Positions 1 to 8,246 are shown, counted from the stretch's first letter. The stretch: 64,000 nt of DNA from Rhodococcus opacus B4 (GCF_000010805.1 NC_012521.1:62001-126000); one strand, 5' to 3'. The notes: a model not told the origin generated them from the letters alone. Numbers and translations: made by a program.

Positions 1-1
1 C

Positions 2-106
2 GCGGCGCTTGCCGAGCGAGGCGTCGACCTCACCGACCGCTGCGCCGTCGATGACGCCATTCGGCAACTCAACGCCGAACAACTCGCCCACCGATTACTG
101 CCGTGA
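2..106 (+). CDS. C-terminal end of an unidentified protein (truncated by window edge)
   Basis: An open frame enters from the left edge and stops with TGA after 34 codons. The peptide includes VDLTDRCAVDDAIRQLN and ends in AHRLLP. Codon use is GC-rich like the other backbone genes, so this is probably the true end of a gene. It is too short to identify; a large plasmid transfer or helicase protein is possible, but that is a guess from context. It reads toward the CTAG-rich block that follows. Confidence 0.4.
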   Translation, partial: AALAERGVDLTDRCAVDDAIRQLNAEQLAHRLLP

Positions 107-199
107 ACCGTCGGCTTGGCTCTGTGCACACCCGATTCACACGGCCTGCCGCGGCCCAGCGAATGTGCGCTCGTTGGGAAAGTGATGTAACCCCACAGT

Positions 200-1260
200 G
201 CGATGCTAGTAAGGCTACCTAGCGTCGATAGAGACGCTAGGTATCTTAGTAACGCTATTCCAGCTATTTTGGCTTGCTAGGCGAGCGTTGATTGCTCGCC
301 CGCCTACTCCTGCTAGGAGTGAAGTAGTAGCTAGCAGTGAAGCGACCGTTGCACTAAGGCCGCTCGCGGAAATAGCAGTTCTCGCTCACAGAGATAAGGA
401 CGCTAGCCTAGCTAGCGGAGCGCGGCTAGCCCGAGAATCGTGCTCGGTTGATCCGGGGCGAGATCCGCTCGGGCAGCATGTCGAACTGCGATAACCAGAA
501 GCCTGGCCTGCTCCGTTTCGCCGGGTTCCGCCGCGCCTAGGCAGATGCGATCTGGCTGGAGGGATGCGTTTCGCGTGACGGTGCCTCGTGCATATTTGGG
601 GCGGCGACCCACTGACCTGCTGAAATATCAATGCTAGCTCCTGTAGCATTGGCGGGATCTACTTTGATAGCAGGAAGGGAAGCATAACTATCCAGGCTAT
701 CTGGGCTATGGTCTCTAGCCTTCATATCGCGGATATTCCTGCTAGGGATACGATCACAACTACTCGTTGTAGCGCAGCAATTCTCGCAATCGTGGCTATC
801 AGAGAGATGCCAGCAACGATATCTACGTGAGCTAGACGCCGTATGAGCGCTACAGTAGCCCCGTTTTCTAGAGACGCTCGCACGTCTAAGCTGACTCGCC
901 TTTCTAGCCTTACTAGGCTGGCAACGCAGTCTAGGGGCCATAGGGTTGCTTGCAGAGCTATGAGTGCGAACAAAACTACGAGTGCGATGCTTGCTAGGGA
1001 AGTTCAACTATCGATCGTTGCTGTCATCGCTATAGGCACATTCGTACTTAACGTCGCTATGAAAACTAGTGCAGCAAGTGTTGCGAGCAATGCGATTACA
1101 GACACCGTAGATACGATCGCAACCGTAGAGGTAATAGCTATGTCTGCGTCGGCAGCGTCGATCGCTACGAAAGCAAAACTAGAGAAGCTAGTTGCAATAT
1201 GCACGCTAGCTCACCTAGCAAAGAACGCTAGCGTTGCTCGGCGTGTCGAGCTAGCTCAGC
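200..1260. repeat. CTAG/GCTA-rich non-coding block upstream of parA
   Basis: This 1-kb stretch has no convincing gene and a lower GC content than its surroundings. By hand count it holds about 27 copies of CTAG between 206 and 1254, often within GCTAGC or CGCTAG, plus many single GCTA/TAGC cores. CTAG is usually rare in bacterial DNA, and about four would be expected by chance here. The copies are irregularly spaced, so these are not classical iterons. Three further CTAGs follow the partition genes at 2511-2545 and two more lie at 5125-5132. The position immediately left of parA suggests a centromere-like or origin-like site array. That role is inference. Confidence 0.6.
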
Positions 1261-1363
1261 AGCCAAGCCTGGCTATGCTCCCTACGCGAGCGTGCGGAGT
1301 TGCACTAACGCTCATCGCGCGCATCTGGAAGTCTCCTGGCCTCGACGGAACGGAAACCAAGTC

Positions 1364-2146
1364 ATGACACGCAAATGCGCGATCTGCAATCAGAAAGGGG
1401 GAGTGGGCAAGACCGCCACGACCCTCGGTCTCGCGAGCGCAATAAGCAACGCCGGCGGACACGTCCTCATCGTCGACGTCGACCCCCAGGGCAACGCCAC
1501 CAACGGCGTAGGCGTCACCATCACCGACGAGATGCTGACAACCTACGACCTGATGAGCCGAACCGCGTCGGGCACGGCGATCGACGCCGTCATTGCCACC
1601 CCATGGGACGGCGTCGACCTGATCCCGGCCGACCAGACGCTCGCGAACATCGAGTCGGATGGGGCCAACGACCTCATCTTCCGCCTCGACATCGCCTTCG
1701 AGGGCCTCGACCTCTCCGCCTACGACGCAGTCCTCTTCGACTGCCCACCGTCGCTCGGCAAACTCCTCTTCGCCGTCTTCTGTGCAGTGGACGGGGTCAT
1801 TGCAGTGACCGAGCCCACTATCGACAGCGTCCAAGGCGTCACCAAGCTCTTCGAAACCGTCGAGAACGTCCAGCGACGCCCCAACCCGAACCTGGCCATC
1901 GACAAGATCGTCCTCAGCCGACAGCGGGGGACAGGCGAACACCGATTCCGGGAGAGCGAACTGCGCGAGGTCTACGGCGACCTCGTCGCGCGCACCACCA
2001 TCCCGGAATACGCCACGCGGCAGGACGCACACAGCGCGCGCACCCCGATCCACAAATTCACAGGCGGAAAATCGCTGTCACTGCAGCTCGCCTACACCGA
2101 CCTTCTCAACGAACTACCCATCAAGACCGCAGGAGCGACCGTATGA
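1364..2146 (+). CDS. parA: ParA-family partition ATPase
   Basis: A 260-residue ParA/MinD-type P-loop ATPase for plasmid segregation. The deviant Walker A motif KGGVGKTA is at residues 11-18, with its signature lysine. VDVDPQGNAT follows at about 37-46 and Walker B is AVLFDCPPS. There is no N-terminal DNA-binding extension, so it resembles the short ParA class whose partner protein handles DNA binding and autoregulation. I chose the ATG at 1364 because it gives a canonical ParA N-terminus; the frame stays open further upstream without supporting sequence. The stop overlaps the next start (ATGA), so the two genes are translationally coupled. The CTAG-rich block directly upstream is the obvious candidate partition site. 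Confidence 0.9.
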   Translation: MTRKCAICNQKGGVGKTATTLGLASAISNAGGHVLIVDVDPQGNATNGVGVTITDEMLTTYDLMSRTASGTAIDAVIATPWDGVDLIPADQTLANIESDGANDLIFRLDIAFEGLDLSAYDAVLFDCPPSLGKLLFAVFCAVDGVIAVTEPTIDSVQGVTKLFETVENVQRRPNPNLAIDKIVLSRQRGTGEHRFRESELREVYGDLVARTTIPEYATRQDAHSARTPIHKFTGGKSLSLQLAYTDLLNELPIKTAGATV

Positions 2147-2514
2147 GCGTCCAACGTGAACCCGCTATCCGCAGGCCGGCGCACCCTGCCGCAGATCTTC
2201 CTGAGCGCCCCCGGGTCGTCAAAGACCCCACCCCGGCCGCCGTCGACGAGCAGCCGACGCAACTTCCGACCGAATCGACCATCAGACGTGTCGCCGACGT
2301 GCCCGTCACGCCGGTCTTGTCTCCTGCACCCGAGGCGGCATCGCCTGTCGAGAAGCTCAGCGAACAACACAACGTACGGTTGCGGCCCTCGACGAAGGCG
2401 CGCCTGACGCGCGGTGTGGACAAGTTGCGCTACGAGACCGGGGATCGGAGCATCACCATTTCGTCGGTCACTGACGCCGCGCTTATCGAGTACCTGGCCA
2501 AGAATGGCTGCTAG
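2143..2514 (+). CDS. small ParB-like centromere-binding partner of ParA
   Basis: A 123-residue protein whose ATG overlaps the parA stop by four bases. The first ~65 residues are proline-rich and probably disordered. The C-terminal half (about residues 75-120, with LRPSTKARLTRGVDKLRYE and ITISSVTDAALIEYL) has the size and pattern of a ribbon-helix-helix DNA-binding domain. Small proteins of this kind act as centromere-binding and autoregulatory partners of short ParA ATPases. The function is inferred from the operon position and domain shape; it is not a large HTH ParB. The gene ends in a CTAG and two more follow within 35 bases, continuing the motif of the upstream block. Confidence 0.65.
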   Translation: MSVQREPAIRRPAHPAADLPERPRVVKDPTPAAVDEQPTQLPTESTIRRVADVPVTPVLSPAPEAASPVEKLSEQHNVRLRPSTKARLTRGVDKLRYETGDRSITISSVTDAALIEYLAKNGC

Positions 2515-2603
2515 CGCCAATAGCGACGCTAGCTATCGGTGCTAGGCGGACGCTCGTGGTTCGAGGTACCCCCACCGAAAAACGCTGGCCGCACCAACAC
2601 AAG

Positions 2604-2636
2604 GAGGCCCCCGCCGATTGCGCCGGCGGGGGCCTC
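2604..2636 (+). terminator. perfect 13-bp hairpin between the partition operon and the membrane gene
   Basis: Two 13-base arms (2604-2616 and 2624-2636), rich in G and C, are perfectly complementary around a 7-base loop. The hairpin lies 90 bases after the partition operon and 34 bases before the next ATG. There is no clear U-tract, so it may be a terminator of the actinobacterial type or an attenuating leader hairpin for the downstream gene. Confidence 0.6.
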
Positions 2637-2670
2637 GTGGACCGGGACCCCGTGGAAGGAAACCCCGATC

Positions 2671-3945
2671 ATGAACGACCTTAGTATCCGAGCAGCACGA
2701 ATCCAGCTCCGCGCCCTCATTGCGGCCCTAATCGTTGCGATCGCCATTGCGGTCGGTATCACCACCGGAGCGTTCGTGCTGTCGTTCGCCGTGCAACGCG
2801 ACCTCGCATTGCAGGCCGGAATCCCGCACTACCTCACCTGGATCTTCCCCGCCATTGTCGACGGCGCAATCCTCGGCGCAACGATCGCCATCGTTGCGCT
2901 AAGCAAAATCAACGGCAGCGCAACGGGGAAGCATTTCTTCCTCTGGCTCGCAGTGGTCGTCGTCTTCATCAGCGTCTTCGGCAACGCCTACCACGCCTAC
3001 CGCGCCGGGGAAGCCGCCGCACGGAGTGCTGCAGCTGGCATCGACCTGGGATACACCCCACTGACTCCAACCGGCGCATCGCTCATCGCAGTCATCCCGC
3101 CACTTTTGGTCTTAGCTTTCACCCACGGTGTCGGAATCCTCATCAAGGCCATCGGCACCGCCCACACCGAGTACACCGCGGTCGTCCGAGACACCCGCGA
3201 CCGCGAACAGCAGGACGGTGAGGACATCGCGGACCATTATCCGACGGTGGCGGCAGAGTCGATGCCGGCATCCGAACGGAACGTTGGCCATGTTGCGGAC
3301 ATCGTTGCGCCGCACATTGCTCAGGACCCCGACGTTGCGCCGCGCATTGCTCAGGACCCCGACGTTGCGCCGCGCATTGCTCAGACCGTTGCGCAGTTCG
3401 CCGACGTTGCAACGGCAGACGACTCCTCGGCACTCGACGACAGCCGTGCGGCCGCCGTAACCGGACCTGAGAGTTCCACTGGCGTTGCGGATGCCGCGCA
3501 ACCAACCGAAACGAACCCAGATGACCGCACCGATGTTGCGACCCTCACCGAGGAGCACGTTGCGCGCAATGCACTGGACGGAAGCAATGCCGCTGCACTG
3601 AAGGTCAGCAATGCGCTCGAGGACTCGCAAGAGCCATTCGTGTTGCCGGACGAGGCCCAGACCATCGAGAACCTCCTCGACTTCATCGAAACGTGCGCCG
3701 ACTTCGAGCCTGTAGTGAAGGAGACGGCCCGACTGCGGATCATCGAACAGCACAGCTACGCGGAGATCGCCACCCTCACGCGGGCCAAGGCCGCAAGCAC
3801 CGCAATGCGCCGGTTCGACAAGGTTGCGCAACGCGCGGTCGACGCCGGGTTCCGGACGCCCCCGTTGCCGGAACTCGAGGAGATTGCGGACGGACGCAAT
3901 GCGGCAACGCTCGATCCGCAGTACACATTGGTCGGGACACCCTGA
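2671..3945 (+). CDS. DUF2637-like four-helix membrane protein with long cytoplasmic tail
   Basis: A 424-residue protein starting at ATG 2671 after a GGAAGGAAA ribosome-binding site. The N-terminal part has four hydrophobic segments, at about residues 13-36, 46-70, 80-98 and 125-150. This matches the DUF2637 family of actinobacterial plasmid and integrative-element proteins, whose molecular function is not established. The tail is hydrophilic. It carries two to three copies of DVAPRIAQDP and near its end a possible HTH (YAEIATLTRAKAASTAMRRF, then DKVAQRAV). The tail coding DNA is unusual: Val-Ala and Ile-Ala pairs use GTT GCG and ATT GCN rather than the GTC/GTG and ATC codons preferred nearby, which creates a dense TTGC motif array. 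Confidence 0.7.
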   Translation: MNDLSIRAARIQLRALIAALIVAIAIAVGITTGAFVLSFAVQRDLALQAGIPHYLTWIFPAIVDGAILGATIAIVALSKINGSATGKHFFLWLAVVVVFISVFGNAYHAYRAGEAAARSAAAGIDLGYTPLTPTGASLIAVIPPLLVLAFTHGVGILIKAIGTAHTEYTAVVRDTRDREQQDGEDIADHYPTVAAESMPASERNVGHVADIVAPHIAQDPDVAPRIAQDPDVAPRIAQTVAQFADVATADDSSALDDSRAAAVTGPESSTGVADAAQPTETNPDDRTDVATLTEEHVARNALDGSNAAALKVSNALEDSQEPFVLPDEAQTIENLLDFIETCADFEPVVKETARLRIIEQHSYAEIATLTRAKAASTAMRRFDKVAQRAVDAGFRTPPLPELEEIADGRNAATLDPQYTLVGTP

Positions 3946-4260
3946 ACATCCGCCCACAGCAGGGCGGCGACGGCCAGTTCGTACTCTCCGGCGCTCGACT
4001 GGGAGACGACCGACCAACAGCGCGGGGCACGCCCCACACCCAGGGACTCTCGAACGGCTGCAACACCCAGCGCCTTTGACCGCAATGCTGCTCGACGTTG
4101 CAGCACAGCCAGATGGAGTTGCAACGCAACGCCGACAGTGCGAGATTGGCAACGCAACGTCAGATTCGGATGCAACGGACAACCGGACGTGGGCCGCTAT
4201 GCAGACGCAACAACGTCGGCGCATTGCAGGTGGGCGGGCGCCGCATTGCAGGTTGGATGC
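2700..4260. repeat. TTGC/GCAA motif array inside and downstream of the membrane gene
   Basis: By hand count about 48 TTGC or GCAA words occur in 1.56 kb, roughly five times chance at this base composition. Most extend to CRTTGCR or its complement (CGTTGCG, CATTGCG, CGCAACG, CGCAATG). They occur in both orientations and are irregularly spaced. They continue past the stop codon at 3945 into about 360 bases of non-coding DNA (3946-4307), where I see no gene. A run at 4120-4165 has several GCAACG words nearly back to back. The array ignores the gene boundary, so it is probably a DNA-level signal rather than a protein feature. Confidence 0.55.
3304..3384 (+). repeat. 30-bp tandem repeat, 2.7 copies, in the membrane-protein tail
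   Basis: Units begin at 3304, 3334 and 3364. The first differs from the second by one base and the third is cut short after 21 bases. Each unit encodes VAPRIAQDPD and contains one GTTGCG and one CATTGCT word, so the duplication also multiplies the motif array. Confidence 0.85.
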
Positions 4261-4307
4261 TGGTGATTTACGCAGTTCACCTGAGAAGAGTGGATGAGGG
4301 ACCGGTC

Positions 4308-4616
4308 GTGGAATGGTTCGTATCGTTTTGGGATCTGGAGACTCAGCGGACATCGGTGCGCGCGGGGGAAGCGTCCAATCGCGTTGACGCCATGGCTCAG
4401 GTCATCGCCGCGGGGCGCGAGCTGGCGCGCCGCGACGACGGGTCGGTGGTCAATAAGACTGCCCACGTCCGTATCGGAACAGAGCTGGCGGTGGTGGCCG
4501 GGTTCGACGATCCACACCTCGGCGACGAAAACCTGAGCTGCCGTATCGAGGCCGCTATCACCGCGAAGCAACAACACGCCCGCAGGATGCAGCAGCGTAT
4601 ACCCGTCGAGTTCTAG
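4308..4616 (+). CDS. small conserved-looking hypothetical protein
   Basis: A 102-residue protein. I chose GTG 4308 because GAGGG lies seven bases upstream; the frame stays open to an ATG at 4257. The sequence opens with VEWFVSFWDLETQRTSVRAG and includes AMAQVIAAGRELARRDD. It is compact, without membrane segments, and has normal high-GC coding bias. I do not recognise a family. It is the last plausible gene of the partition-side segment and reads away from the TTGC array. Confidence 0.5.
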   Translation: MEWFVSFWDLETQRTSVRAGEASNRVDAMAQVIAAGRELARRDDGSVVNKTAHVRIGTELAVVAGFDDPHLGDENLSCRIEAAITAKQQHARRMQQRIPVEF

Positions 4617-5105
4617 TCGCGGTCTCCTCTGGGGTACCTGGTGACGCTGACGCCCGCCGCAGGCACACCCATCCCGCCACTCGATCTCGAAGTGGGCGAG
4701 TAGATCCAGGACTAATGTCGTTTCGTCAGTCAGCGCCCTCGGCACGGAATACTCAGGTATGACGGCCGTAGTGGTGCACCACAGCCCAATGGTGGAGCGC
4801 GGCGACCCGTGCGATGATCGGATGTGGGGCGCTCGCGATCGTGGCAGACGGGGCCGCAACCTGACGACTCCGCTCGGCGTGCCGTGGGCTGCGACCGTCG
4901 GCGTCGCGGTGATTCTGGTGTTGCTGTGCGGCGCTGGTGGCAGGGGGAGAGCGCGGACAAGTTTTCATCACTGTGACGTAAGTGCCCGAGCTTGGGCGGT
5001 TGTCTGTTTTCTTTGTCGGCGGCCGGATGGCTGCCGCGGAAGTGGCATCGTCATGAATCGTGCGCCGAAAAGGCTCCGCGACCGTGACCGTGACCTCGAA
5101 GCGAG
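4617..5105. other. no convincing gene
   Basis: A plus-strand frame from 4759 includes one hydrophobic stretch (VPWAATVGVAVILVLLCGAG). Its flanks are arginine-rich shadow-like sequence without a ribosome-binding site. I see no RNA gene or repeat here. Confidence 0.4.
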
Positions 5106-5176
5106 GATAGCTAACTCCGCTACGCTAGCTAGCATCTCAATTTGTGGGTTGCGTATTGTGCAACGCAAGGTGCCCG
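5106..5176. other. junction where the CTAG-type and TTGC-type motifs lie side by side
   Basis: About 70 bases contain first a GCTA/CTAG cluster (TAGCTA near 5108, CTAG at 5125 and 5129) and then a TTGCG cluster near 5148-5170 with an inverted arrangement (TTGCG ... TTGTGCAACGCAA). These are the two words enriched separately in the blocks at 200-1260 and 2700-4260. The site precedes the lsr2-like remnant. Confidence 0.5.
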
Positions 5177-5234
5177 TCGTGGTGCCTCGTCCGTATCGAC
5201 CACCCCGGGAGTCGTTCTCGCGGCGAGTAGGGCT

Positions 5235-5442
5235 GTGGCGGAACTGGTCGATGACATCGACCCAGACATGTCCGGCGATGAGGGCGAGACATCAGCTACT
5301 CGTCGTCAGTGCCGAGTACGAGATCGATCTCAAGGACGAGAACGCCAGCGCGTTCCACGCAGCCCTTGACTACTGCATCACACATTCGAGGTGGCCAGGT
5401 GGCGGTGAGCGCCGCTCATTTCGTGGCAGCATCCGCGCCTAG
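5235..5442 (+). pseudogene. frameshifted Lsr2-like nucleoid protein remnant
   Basis: Two plus-strand frames together recall the N-terminal dimerisation domain of Lsr2, the xenogeneic silencer of actinobacteria. The first frame gives VAELVDDIDPDMSGDEGET, matching the usual VELVDDIDG...ADETV start. The second frame gives AEYEIDLKDENASAFHAAL, matching YEIDLSxKNAxxLR. The switch falls near 5295-5305. The second frame ends at 5442 after about 25 further residues, before a complete C-terminal DNA-binding domain. No good start codon precedes the first part. A plasmid-borne lsr2 would normally bind AT-rich DNA and silence acquired genes. This copy is broken at both the start and the middle. Confidence 0.5.
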
Positions 5443-5679
5443 ATCGTGCAACCCTTCCGTGCGCCTACTGATCCGGCATCGCACGTCTGGGGGATCGGTG
5501 ACGGATCGAGCGGCGCCGACTGAAATCTGTCGTAGCCGGGCCGACGGTTTGGGGGTCATGGATTCGTCAGGACCGGATTTCGGGCCTCTACTTCGTCGGT
5601 CGGCTGTGCCATGCTGGTGCCACGGTTCGGTGACGTCGCGAGCGTGAGGGTGACATGACTGTGCAGGTGATCCAATCCA

Positions 5680-6160
5680 GTGGACACTGAGGTTGCCCCT
5701 CGGGAGTGGACACCCGATTTCATGCGGCGACTGACAGCGTAGACGACGCGATCAGCCGTTGTTCGAACTCCACCGGGGTGAGGTATCTCCGAGGGCGGAA
5801 TGGCGGCGACGTCGATTGAAGTACGAGAGCCACTCGAACAACTCCAGCCGTGCCTGCGACTTCGACGTCCGGCTCCGTCCGTGCAGCCACTCCCTCTTGA
5901 GTCCTTGGAAGAACGACTCGGCGAGAGCATTATCGTAACTCGAGCCAACGCGGCCTCGACTCGGGCGGATCCCATGACGGCGGCACACATCGACGAAAGC
6001 TGCTGCGGTGTACTGAGATCCGCGGTCGCTGTGGAAGATGACGCCACGCACGTCACCACCGCGGGTGCGCACCGCCATCTCGATCGCGTCCGTGACGAGA
6101 TCGGTGCGCATGTGGTCGGCGATCGACCAACCCACCACCCGGCGTGAGCAGATGTGGGGT
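5680..6160 (-). mobile_element. IS3-family remnant, C-terminal half of the transposase
   Basis: The minus-strand frame ending at 5752 encodes the end of an IS3-type OrfB integrase core. It has SRRVVGWSIADHMRTD, the second catalytic Asp in FHSDRGSQYTA, the catalytic Glu in YDNALAESFFQGLKRE and the usual YFNRRRRHSAL tail. The N-terminal third, with the first Asp, is missing: homology stops near 6160. The element tip probably lies near 5680, where GTGGACACTG is followed by a second GTGGACAC. This is a dead fragment. It truncates the small membrane-protein frame that reads in from 6520. Confidence 0.75.
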
Positions 6161-6520
6161 GGGTCCACCAAGGCGCGACGAACGCACGAGGCTCGGTGAC
6201 GCTCCAGCACCGGAACCAACACGGCAGCGGAGAAGGACATGCGGGCAGTGTCGGAGGGCGGCGATGGTTAGGCCGGCAAGGCCGGCGACCGCGACGAGCA
6301 TGAGGAGGGCCAGCACGACGGATCTGAGGACGGTGCACGCGCGGATGGTCAGCACCGCCAGGCAGATGGTCGCGGCGACACCCGCGTCCGAGGACTCGAG
6401 GAGCGCCGCGCCGTGTCGCGGTATCTGGTGCCGTCCAGCGTTTTCACCGGTCGGGCTCGTCGGGTCTGCGGCGCTGACTCTCACACTGACACCAGGTTCG
6501 CTGAGGATCAGAGGTCCCAC
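6160..6520 (-). pseudogene. small membrane-protein gene cut off by the IS3 remnant
   Basis: A minus-strand frame starts at ATG 6520, overlapping the stop of the PLD-like gene by 13 bases, and continues into the IS3 remnant. Its middle carries a strong hydrophobic run around VVLALLMLVAVAGLAGL preceded by an alanine-rich segment, suggesting one or two membrane helices. The native C-terminus is lost where the IS sequence begins. The overlap suggests it was once translated together with the PLD-like gene. I recognise no family. Confidence 0.35.
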
Positions 6521-7452
6521 AGCCCCAGCAACGCGGACCTAAGGCCAGGGGAGCGGACGTAGTGGTCGGTCCGCAGCCGTGACCCGGGGTGCCCGAGATT
6601 GGTCAGCGCCTTCTCGGCGCCGGGGAGGGGGAGCGGAGACAGGCCGGTGCGCAGGCGGAGGAAGTACAGAACCGCTCCACCGGACCGCGGGATCTTCATC
6701 GGATCGGACACCACGACCGCCGGCGCGTAAATCCACTCGTCATCGGCCGAGACGAAGACGATCACGTCGCCCCGTCTCACCCCGCTGGGCCTGTCGAGGC
6801 GAAGCGATTCGAGCTGGTACTTCGCCGCCGGGCCGCCGCGGCTGTGGTGCCGGCCCCGCTGCTCGTCGAGGACCTGTTGTTCGGTGCGGGTGGGTTCGTA
6901 GTCGACGGCGTGTTTGACGAACATCCGGGTCACCGGCGTCGGCAGGAAATCGGTCTCGGTGCGGACGCGGCCGGTGACCCCGGGCAGGGGGACCGCGCGG
7001 CCGATCTCCCACTCGAGGATCGCGTCGTCGAGGAACACCTGATCGACCTCGGTGATCTCGTCGAGGCCGTCGATGAACTTACGCACGGAGGCGACGATCT
7101 CGGGGTCGTCGGTGATGACCACAGCGTCGTCGGCCAGGGTGGAGTTTTCCGACGCATTCGCCGACCCGATCACCGCCCGGGTGTTGGTGACGATCACCTT
7201 GGCGTGCAGGGTCGGCGACGACAGCACCCGCACCCCCTTGTTCACGTAGTACGCGAGGGCGGCGGGGGAGGTGGCGTGCGCCCGGACCGCGGCCTTGGAG
7301 GCGTTGACGACCAGGACGTCCCCGGCGCGCAGCGGAAGCAGGGCGGGCGCGTCCTGTCCGAGGTAGCCGATCGCGGCGTACCGGGCGCCGCGGGTGCGGA
7401 TGGCGCGGGTGATGTGTGGCCACGGGCTCGGCCCGTGGAAGGTGGTCCCCAT
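6508..7452 (-). CDS. phospholipase D-like domain protein
   Basis: A 314-residue protein. Residues 83-101 read LHAKVIVTNTR then GSANAS, the HxK...GSxN signature of the PLD superfamily. Only one such motif is present, as in the single-motif nuclease-like members that dimerise to build the active site. The C-terminal half (about residues 150-314) is unfamiliar; it has a conserved-looking RRGDVIVFVS strand and no membrane segment. PLD-like proteins include nucleases and helicase-associated restriction enzymes, and the true substrate here is unknown. The small membrane frame downstream overlaps its stop. A second, internally deleted copy of the gene lies at 14814-15040. Confidence 0.65.
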   Translation of the reverse strand: MGTTFHGPSPWPHITRAIRTRGARYAAIGYLGQDAPALLPLRAGDVLVVNASKAAVRAHATSPAALAYYVNKGVRVLSSPTLHAKVIVTNTRAVIGSANASENSTLADDAVVITDDPEIVASVRKFIDGLDEITEVDQVFLDDAILEWEIGRAVPLPGVTGRVRTETDFLPTPVTRMFVKHAVDYEPTRTEQQVLDEQRGRHHSRGGPAAKYQLESLRLDRPSGVRRGDVIVFVSADDEWIYAPAVVVSDPMKIPRSGGAVLYFLRLRTGLSPLPLPGAEKALTNLGHPGSRLRTDHYVRSPGLRSALLGLWDL

Positions 7453-7717
7453 ACCGACAGACGGTAACCGGCCAGGCCTTGTGCCGGGTGGCGGTCCCTG
7501 GCAACGCTAAAGAAGCTAAACGGGGGCGCCGCCGGTGCGGCGCTCCCTGGCGAGGTCGACGGTGGCGCGGGTGAGGGGCTGGCCGCAATCGCTCTGGGGG
7601 CAGCGATCCGGTCGAATGTCGGTTGCGGACAACGCGTCGGCGTCGGCGTCGGCCCCGACCGGCGGCCCGGCGCTCTTACGCTGGTGAGCACCACGAAACG
7701 AGACCGGCGGGAGAAGG

Positions 7718-7948
7718 ATGATGAGTTACGAAGCGATCTACGACGGGGTCCGATATCCACTCGCCGATGCGGCCGCCGCCCACGGCCTTGAGGACGCCAT
7801 CCGGGGCATCTTCGCAGACAACGGCAATGGTGGATTCGTCGGGTTCGTCAGCCAGAACTCGACGGTTCGCCTGCTGATCACGCCGGCGACTCCGATCGCG
7901 ATTCGGGGCAGCGACGAGCCGAACCCGACCGTCGTCCACCGCTGGTAG
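7718..7948 (+). CDS. small hypothetical protein (76 aa), paralogue of the next frame
   Basis: A 76-residue protein starting at ATG 7718, with GGGAGAAGG as ribosome-binding site. It begins MMSYEAIYDGVRYPLADAA and ends in LLITPATPIAIRGSDEP. It has the layout of a small beta-strand/helix/beta-strand domain. The frameshifted gene about 110 bases downstream encodes a related sequence (GVTYG..., HLFITPGVPITLV), so this is a tandem pair of a small family I do not recognise. They read divergently from the PLD-like gene. Confidence 0.55.
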   Translation: MMSYEAIYDGVRYPLADAAAAHGLEDAIRGIFADNGNGGFVGFVSQNSTVRLLITPATPIAIRGSDEPNPTVVHRW

Positions 7949-8056
7949 CCCCGCCCCAGCAGATACCCCCCTCGGACCGAGACGGTGTGTCCGCCCAATG
8001 GACGAGGGGTTGTCAGCGAGACTTTCGGCAACGATCCACCGTCAGCAAAGGAGGGT

Positions 8057-8246
8057 ATGGTGCCCAGCCTCATTTTTGGGTGGTGTCACCTACGGCATCA
8101 GCCAGACCAGGTTCGAGGCCACCCGGGAGCTGCTCGCACGGTTCGCCGAGGGACACACCCTGGGTGTGGCGATGTCGCTCACCCATGACGGCGCCCGGCA
8201 CCACCTGTTCATCACGCCCGGGGTGCCGATCACGCTGGTGGACTGA
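8057..8246 (+). pseudogene. frameshifted tandem paralogue of the 76-aa protein
   Basis: An excellent ribosome-binding site (AAAGGAGGG) precedes ATG 8057, but the frame it opens (MVPSLIFG...) has no homology beyond eight codons. The neighbouring frame then gives GGVTYGISQTRFEATRELL and ends HHLFITPGVPITLVD, related to the upstream 76-aa protein. The switch lies in the T5-G3 run near 8086-8093. Removing one base there would restore a continuous ~62-residue protein. It could be a real mutation or a sequencing error. Confidence 0.5.

Noticed and set aside
843-1367. 174-codon plus-strand open frame in the CTAG-rich block
   Set aside because: Composition follows the CTAG/GCTA words, there is no ribosome-binding site or recognisable domain, and it runs into the parA start.
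3304-3384. 30-bp repeats as a CRISPR array
   Set aside because: Tandem without spacers, inside a gene and fewer than three full units. No CRISPR array was seen anywhere in the window, nor any convincing tRNA or rRNA gene.
3112-4353. 413-codon minus-strand frame antisense to the DUF2637-like gene
   Set aside because: It is Arg/Cys/Ser-rich shadow sequence caused by high third-position GC in the real gene; no domain or ribosome-binding site.
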